Positions 58,142-64,000 of a stretch of DNA of 64,000 bases are shown one piece after another. The stretch covers positions 4,657,501 through 4,721,500 of the forward strand of contig CP114489.1 of NCBI GenBank assembly GCA_027186245.1, written 5' to 3'. Source of the stretch: Coriaria nepalensis. Taxonomy: Eukaryota > Streptophyta > Magnoliopsida > Cucurbitales > Coriariaceae. Positions within the stretch are counted from its first letter, which is position 1. The number at the start of each line of letters is the position of its first letter. The translations under genes were made by a program, and so were the position numbers. The notes under the pieces are model-generated. The model was not told where the DNA came from, made no database searches, and was given only the letters and a program-made list of their open reading frames with translations.

Positions 58142-59771
58142 ACATTGAAGTTTTTGATGTGAAAGATTATTCAAAAACCAAAATTGCATTATCGTTGGTT
58201 TGGACCATTGGTTCTTAAACAGCAACGAATCATGATTGTTGCAGGCTGCTTTCCCATATTTGCCATGTTTTATGCTGGCTTAACTTTGCTCTAAGCCAAA
58301 CATTAATTAGTTGGTAGCTTTTATCCTATGTTAGCTCGTGTTTTATGCAACTAAGTATGGAGCTTTATGTATTTGTAATCATTTCTTGTCATAGTATAAA
58401 TACATTTCTACAAGTCAAGCTGCTACCATTTAAGGTGTGCAAGCAAGCAAAATATAACAGAATTATTTCTCTGTTCTTGCTCACCTTCTCTAAGTTAGAG
58501 AGTAGAGATCGAACATACTTGATCTCAATTTTCAACATGGTAGAGGGCATTTTCCGCCCAAAAAAAAAGACCTAGTGGTTTTAATGACGGAGTAGTCGAT
58601 AGCTCTTGAGCATGTTTTCAGAGCAACCACCTGTAATGTGTCCAACGGTGAAGACTGACAGCCGAAGAAGCATACGGTCACAAAAATCCACATTGTTGGA
58701 ATTCGTTCCCCGTCACTTAGGCAGAAAATCTTTAATTTGTTTATAAGTCAAAAATTTCATTTGACTCTACAAAGCTTTTTAAGGAAAAAAACTATTGAAC
58801 TCATCAATTTATCATGGTATCAGAGCTAAACCCTAAGCGGATATGTCCACACTCCATTGGCAAGTGCCTCTCACCCATTGTGTTACTTGTTAGGCTTTCG
58901 GAATGACCAGCTCACGAGTGTGAGGAGTGTTGGAATTAGTCATCATTTGCTTAAGGAGAAGATCTCTAGTTGATTTATAAGTCAAAAATTCCATCTATCT
59001 CAAAAAGATATTTTAAGGGAAGAAATTATTGGACTCATCGATTTATCACACATCACATTGACAAGGAGTCAAGGAGTGACTTATGAAAAAGGATCAGCCA
59101 AGAAATGAGAGTCTTAATATCTCCACCTTCAGGGGATCGGAGATATTGGCTATGCCGAAAGCTGCAGTGTAGTTGAAGATCACAATTGTAACAAAGAAGT
59201 AGATGGAAAAGGCTTGAAGCCGAGATGATGCCCAAAGCTGCGATGTTGCTTTCTATCATATTACCTGGATGATAGAAGATCTCTTGTAGCCGAGGAGGAG
59301 AAGATGGAGAAAGCTCCAGCCGAATTGAAGCCAAGAGCTCCGGTAACGCAAGCCACAAATTATTTCCTACCGACAATCTGAAGGAGGTGTGTTAGAAGTT
59401 TTTGATGTGAAAGATTATTCAAAGACAAAAATGCATTATGGTTGGTTTGGATCATTGGTCTTTAAGCAGAAACGAATCATGATTGTTGCAGGCTGCTTTC
59501 CCATCTTTGCCATGCTTTAGGCTGGCTTAACTTTGCTTTTAGCCAAACATTAGTTAGTTGGTCGCTTTTATCATAGGTTGGCTTGTGTTTTAAGTAACGA
59601 AGTTTTATGTACTCGTAATCATTAGTATAAATACAAGTGAAGCTGTTACCATTTAAGTTGTATAAGCAAGCCATTTATCAGATAATATATTTGTGTTTTT
59701 TCTTCATTCTCTCCAAGTTAGACATTATAGATCAGACAAGTGAAATATAAATCGACTCACATTTTCTAACA
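58142..59771 (+). mobile_element. non-autonomous LTR element with ~385-bp LTRs
   Basis: 58142-58537 and 59390-59771 are direct repeats (shared GATGTGAAAGATTATTCAAA, CGAATCATGATTGTTGCAGG, ATAAATAC). The right copy begins TGTTAGAA after an AAGGAGG purine tract and ends TTCTAACA, with matching inverted termini. The left copy ends CAACA and is followed by TGGTAGAGGGC, a damaged primer-binding site. The interior (without the nested TRIM) is about 500 bases with no gag or pol, so it is a TRIM/LARD-type element. No TSD was found for the outer element. Confidence 0.82.
58694..59048 (+). mobile_element. nested TRIM element (355 bp, 120-bp LTRs)
   Basis: LTR1 58694-58813 and LTR2 58928-59048 both run from TGTTGGAATT to TTATCA. 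A perfect primer-binding site TGGTATCAGAGC (58814-58825) follows LTR1 directly, complementary to initiator tRNA-Met. The only interior is about 114 bases. The 5-bp target-site duplication CACAT flanks it at 58689-58693 and 59049-59053, inside the larger non-autonomous LTR element. Confidence 0.93.
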
Positions 59772-60749
59772 ATGTCTACCACTTAATCATTAATTATCAT
59801 TATTACTAGATTCTCAATCATTGACTAGCTTAATACCGTGGTTATCAATATTGTCCTTTCCTCTTTCTCTAGCTCTCATCAACAAATTTAGTAACGCTCG
59901 TAACAGCACTATTTGTCTAATTGAGAGAAAAAGTTATGATTAGCATTTTTTAAAATTTCCAAACGAATGATTTCAATTGAATCTTTCAATTTTTAATTTT
60001 AATATGTCTAACTTTATGTATTTCTCTTTTATATTAAATGCATATAAATAATTATAAAAGATCAGTATCAAAATCTGTGACTTTGCTTCGAACTCTTTAC
60101 TTAAGACTCCAGTGAAGAGGGGGACAAAATAATCCAAACATTGTTACCACTACTGCCATTCAAACCATCGCTCCCGCCCTCTACTATCTCCATTATTCAC
60201 TCATTGTCACTTATGATCCAATCATTATTTTTCCAAATCATTTTTCACTAATACTATTATTTAGCTTTACTTTAATTTCGGTTTAATTTTAGTATAATAG
60301 TTACATTTAATTCTTTGGTTTAACATTCTAAGTCATTTGCTTTATTTTATTAAATGTTCTTCATTTCAATCATCTTTTCAAAATATGCTTGAGATTGGCT
60401 CTTTTTGAAATAAAAATATAATAAACAAAAAAAAATGGTTAATAAAGACTTCATTACATATTAATAAATAATATATAGGGTTAAATTCAGGTAGATAAAA
60501 GGATTTAAAAATTATTATGTGAGAGAGAGTAAAATAAAAAAAAAGAAAAACTATAAAAACTAATTTTTTTAAATACTTCCGTGACTGATCTCACTCTACT
60601 AAAAGAAAAAAAAAATCAAAATTTAAAACTTAGAGGGCCGAGTCTGGCTGGGCCAAGCTTGTGGCCTGCCAAAAAAGTCTAGCTTATTTTGACAGCTCTA
60701 CAACCAAACACCCTTAAATGACCTAAATTTAGTTTCCCATTATTCCAAA
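59772..60749. other. intergenic DNA, nothing recognised
   Basis: AT-rich, with A runs near 60428 and 60536-60548. The frames are short and lack motifs. Confidence 0.45.
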
Positions 60750-61200
60750 TTTCTTCTAAACATTTAAAGTTTAAAAATAGTAGAGAGACTTTTATTAATC
60801 AAATAGGCATAAGTTTCAAGTGACTCGCCCCAAAAAGGCTTTGGCAAATCAATAGTCAGCATCAAACACTAAGTCTTTTATGTAAAGTTCTATTCATCCT
60901 TTCAACCACTCAAATTTTTTGGAGTGTTCTAACAATTGTTCTATATCTTAAAATACCATATTGATTACATAATTAATCAAAATTTAGATTACAAAACTCT
61001 AAACCATTATCATTACCATACATTAAATGATACATATGGAATCAAACTTCATTTTCCTACATTATAATTTATGAAAAATTAAACAATGAAACACAAAAGT
61101 TATGTTGAATTAACTTCTTGGAATTCCTTACAAAGATTGTCCAACTATATGCCCCACTCACGACTTTGGTCATTGACAAGATGTAAATAAATATTGAAGA
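60750..61200 (-). mobile_element. copia integrase fragment, same family as 38.3-44.0 kb element
   Basis: In reverse complement it reads GILRY, VERMNRTLHKR and a short LxxCQSLFG-like block, the same order as GILRYTVV, AERMNRSLLEK and its continuation at 41050-41250 in the large copia element. Frame breaks abound. Confidence 0.7.
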
Positions 61201-61240
61201 TGTGAAATTCTATGCATTTAACATACCACAACCCATAATT

Positions 61241-61257
61241 CCCCCCCCCCCCCCCCC
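61241..61257. repeat. C17 homopolymer
   Basis: Seventeen consecutive C on plus, unusual in this AT-rich context. Confidence 0.95.
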
Positions 61258-61379
61258 TTTTGTAATTATTTTGAGGGACATAATTATTTTCCAGGTGAAT
61301 CATTGGGTAACTTTCTTATCGTACTTTTTCTTCAAAGCTTTTCTTTGCATCATTATCACAAGAAGTATCTCACATATCC

Positions 61380-62460
61380 ATGGATAAATGCATCTAACGT
61401 TTTATTGTTCCATTCCCTTGTTCGGGTTATCCTGCATGTTGACTTTCGAATCCTTAGTGTATTGTCCAAGCCTCGAAATCTAAGACAACTGCTATCCAAT
61501 GCACTTGCTGCATATTTAGTATGAAATACACCTTGTTCACATCCTTCCATGTGACGCCGTTTGAATCTACCCATTCTCCCGACATGTATCTAAGACAAAA
61601 ATGAAAAAAGGGTTAGAAACCATGGAACTGTTGATCTCAACAATCAAGCTACATTGGACCCATTGAAATTAATGATACAGACACAATTGACCGTTGATAT
61701 CGACGATCCAAAAATAACTGACAATTGATAAGATCTCATCATTTATTCTCATTCCTATAAACATTCCGTAAAAGACAGTTGATATATATGCTTACTTGTG
61801 GAATGTTTCATCCTCTATTGTGGGAGCGTTGGCATACAATAAGTTCAACCAATAATCGAATATCTCATCTACATAAGTCACTCATTTTTTCCAAAAGACG
61901 GGGTTTTTTTTCTAATCGGCGCTAGATCAGGTACAGTGCTTTGTTGACATGCTGCCAATAAATTTAGCTATATTAAGAAACTTAATAGCATAATAACATA
62001 ACATAGAGATATACTCTGTACCTTTTAAAATATTCACAAGAGTTTGGAACCACTTTCCCAAAGTTACGCATCTACTAAAAAAATGTGGATCAGCCTTCTC
62101 GCCTGTTGACTTTAAAACCGTTGACATGTTTTCCATTATGAAACGAAAAGAAATATAAAAATGATAGTAAAATTAGAATATATTAGAAAACGATGGTAAT
62201 AACATAAATAACAACAAATCAAATAAGGGTACTTACTCCTTATGTGGATTTTTTGGGTTTGACCACCTCTTAATTTTGTCTGCCATCTCCTTATCGGGAA
62301 TGGGTAATAGATCAAGAATTTCACTCGTGGTTACTACTTGGGAGGCAACGACAATAGTGTTTGGTGTCGGATACGCGAACTGGGACTTCATATATTTTCT
62401 CTGCTTGCATTATGTCTTAGAGGGTAATGCTAGCATTGTTTTACAAATCGATCTTGTCTA
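61380..62460 (-). pseudogene. Ulp1 (C48) cysteine-protease-like gene, catalytic part, broken
   Basis: Minus-strand exons match the SUMO-protease-like C48 proteins that abound in plants and ride in Mutator-type (KAONASHI) elements. From right to left: a QFAYPTPNT/KEMADKIKRW exon (about 62240-62410); FFSRCVTLGKWFQ (about 62050); HVNKALYLI-stop-RRLEK (about 61900-61950); VDEIFDYWLNLLYANAP (about 61810-61870). These are joined by an intact GT-AG intron to YMSGEWVDS and VHWIAVVLDFEAWTIH (61460-61590). The HW carries the catalytic-type histidine. After TIH there is a stop, the frame shifts, and the expected aspartate and cysteine segments are not readable. The TAG in the ALYLI helix and two frameshifts show it is dead. 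It may be a decayed host gene or transposon cargo; which cannot be decided. Confidence 0.75.
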
Positions 62461-63970
62461 ACGTACTATAAATAGAACATAAGAAATAAACGGGTCGATT
62501 AGAAAATCCAAAGGGTCAGTTGACCTCAATGGGCATAGTCGTACTGTCTAGTTGAGGCCAATGTTTGAGATACAACGGAGCCATTGAACTCAATTAGACA
62601 TGTACAATTGACCCGTTGAACTCAATCTTAGTCAAAATCTTTAATTCTCATTCGATGAGGTCAACAAGCCTGCTTCAATTTTTTTTTAAAAGAGAAAATA
62701 ATAATAATAATACTTACCATGTCTAGCTACTTTCCTGACATCAGTTTGGGCCTTTGTATCCTTTTTAAGTGTGAGGTCAACTCGAGGCTTTTCCTCTTCC
62801 TCAATCTGGGCCTCCTTCTGGACTTTATCCTCAGGAATGTGTTTGAAGGATAAGGGAATGTTCAAATCATCTTCATTAAGAATGGAATTAAAAGATATTA
62901 GTATTTTAAATATAATTATATATGAATAAACAGTTGTAATCAAATTAATGCTTATCATCTTTGGGCTTCTCAACTTGGTGCTCTACCCCTTTATTTTGAG
63001 CATAAGTTTGGGTGAGGTCAATTATGGTATCTTGGGGGCGGGGATTTTCAATCGAAGGATCTATCATTATCTTGGTATGGGCCCCTACCTATCCCTCAGC
63101 CCGGACCTTGTCTTGGACTTCATCCTCAACAACGGTCTTGCTAGTTCCCACAATATCTAACAAATAAATGATACAAGTATTTTATAAATGATTGACTAAT
63201 TGACTAATCAAAATTAATGCTTACCATCTACCCCTTCCTTGGTATGGGCCTCTGTATTATCTGTTTCATGCTTACTAGCTCCCGAAGGTAAAAACAACTA
63301 TATTATAGGCCTATACCTCTCTCTCAGTTTGGGCCTTGTCCTGAACTTAATCATTGTCCTAAGCTTCAAATCCTCTTATTGAATTGACCAGTAGATCTAA
63401 GAGATAAAAGATATTAGTATTTTATCTTATACACTTTAACATGTCAAAATAAATAGCTAAGATGAGATCAGCAATCTAGTACAGAGTTGTGGAACTCAAC
63501 GAATCATAAATAATAGACCCGTTGATATCAACAGTCTAATTTGCAAGACCCTTTGAAAAATTATAAATATCCAAGATTAATGCTCACCAATTGTAACTTC
63601 ATCCACAACATCCCCTTCATCATTTTGGAACTTAAGCAGCTTATCGCCATAAAGATCCAACCCTGTTGAGGTCTGAACTTAAGCAACTTATCGCCCGCAA
63701 GTCCAACTTTAAATGCACCATCCCTTTTATCTTTCTTGCCCACAATCGGTTTGTCACCATGATGACTCAATTCTGTTCAGATCTGAACCCCAATAGTTAT
63801 CTCAGCCGATGAGGCATCCACCATCTCAACGTTATCGTTGTGATGACCACCATGCTCTGCCATTAAAGATAAACCATTTTACATTTCATAATAAACAGTT
63901 GATAAGTAGAACTTAACAAATCATAATAAATAGATCGGTCGAACACAACGACATCTTTTACCACATCTAT
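62461..63970 (-). pseudogene. N-terminal acidic repeat exons of the Ulp1-like gene, probably decayed
   Basis: Several minus-strand segments look like exons of the same gene: DDLNIPLSFKHIPEDKV then DLTLKKDTKAQTDVRKVARH (62720-62870); DIIDLTQ-like with YAQNKGVEHQVEKPKDDK (62960-63060); KHETDNTEAHTKEGVDG (63225-63285); and a start-like AEHGGHHNDNVEMVDASSAE (63795-63860). The last one has a TGA in frame after ITIGVQI. The polar, acidic wording repeats in style, and GDKLLKF occurs twice 51 bases apart near 63640-63695. The spacers carry a recurring GACCCGTTGAACTC-like module (see findings). The gene may extend beyond 64000. Confidence 0.5.
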
Positions 63971-64000
63971 TGAACCTAGCGGTTCATAAACAAAAGACAC

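Noticed and set aside
1..64000. CRISPR arrays, bacterial operons, toxin or phage systems
   Set aside because: No regularly spaced repeats with unique spacers and no prokaryotic gene arrangement; the DNA is plant nuclear.

Overview
This window looks like a gene-sparse stretch of a core-eudicot plant nuclear genome. The reasons are spliced plant-specific gene families (BES1/BZR1, WRKY group IIe, STICHEL-like, GIL1/IRKI-type DUF641, a PIP-like secreted peptide), GT-AG introns, AT-rich intergenic DNA with microsatellites, and a dense mix of degraded plant transposons. The species cannot be named from the sequence alone.

Layout. Positions 1-14.7 kb are the gene-rich part: an intronless SCP1-like HAD phosphatase (+), a short secreted cysteine-rich protein (-), a broken FYVE/Ysc84-domain gene copy that keeps two introns (+), a two-exon BEH4-type brassinosteroid transcription factor (-) and a six-exon STICHEL-like 3/4-type gene (-). 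The conserved N-terminus of the last gene is out of frame by one base. Positions 14.7-22 kb are AT-rich, with a decayed endogenous caulimovirid reverse-transcriptase fragment, simple repeats and a G-rich tract. A DUF641 gene (+) lies at 22.1-23.5 kb.

Positions 25-44 kb are a nested repeat island. It holds a 1.28-kb long-TIR element, two head-to-head Ty3-type gag fragments with a foldback element between them, a copia LTR plus pol fragment (-), a 731-bp foldback element with an internal minisatellite, and a nearly full-length decayed copia element with both LTRs. A PIP-like peptide gene (-) at 44.7-45.0 kb and a WRKY65/69-like gene (-) at 50.8-51.9 kb follow, separated by AT-rich DNA. Positions 52.8-61.2 kb hold copia, Ty3 and hAT fragments and a short non-autonomous LTR element carrying a nested 355-bp TRIM with a perfect 5-bp target-site duplication. 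Positions 61.3-64 kb hold a degenerate Ulp1-protease gene (-) that probably runs off the right edge.

The genes are independent loci; no cluster or pathway is evident. Several are regulatory (BEH4, WRKY, CTD-type phosphatase, peptide hormone precursor). I found no convincing new biological system. The items most worth a second look are the out-of-frame STICHEL-like N-terminus, the stop-spanning splice site in BEH4, the PIP-like precursor with two possible core motifs, the nested TRIM, and the foldback element with a palindromic minisatellite. Exon boundaries were read by eye from frame, splice consensus and family knowledge. No alignment or search was run.
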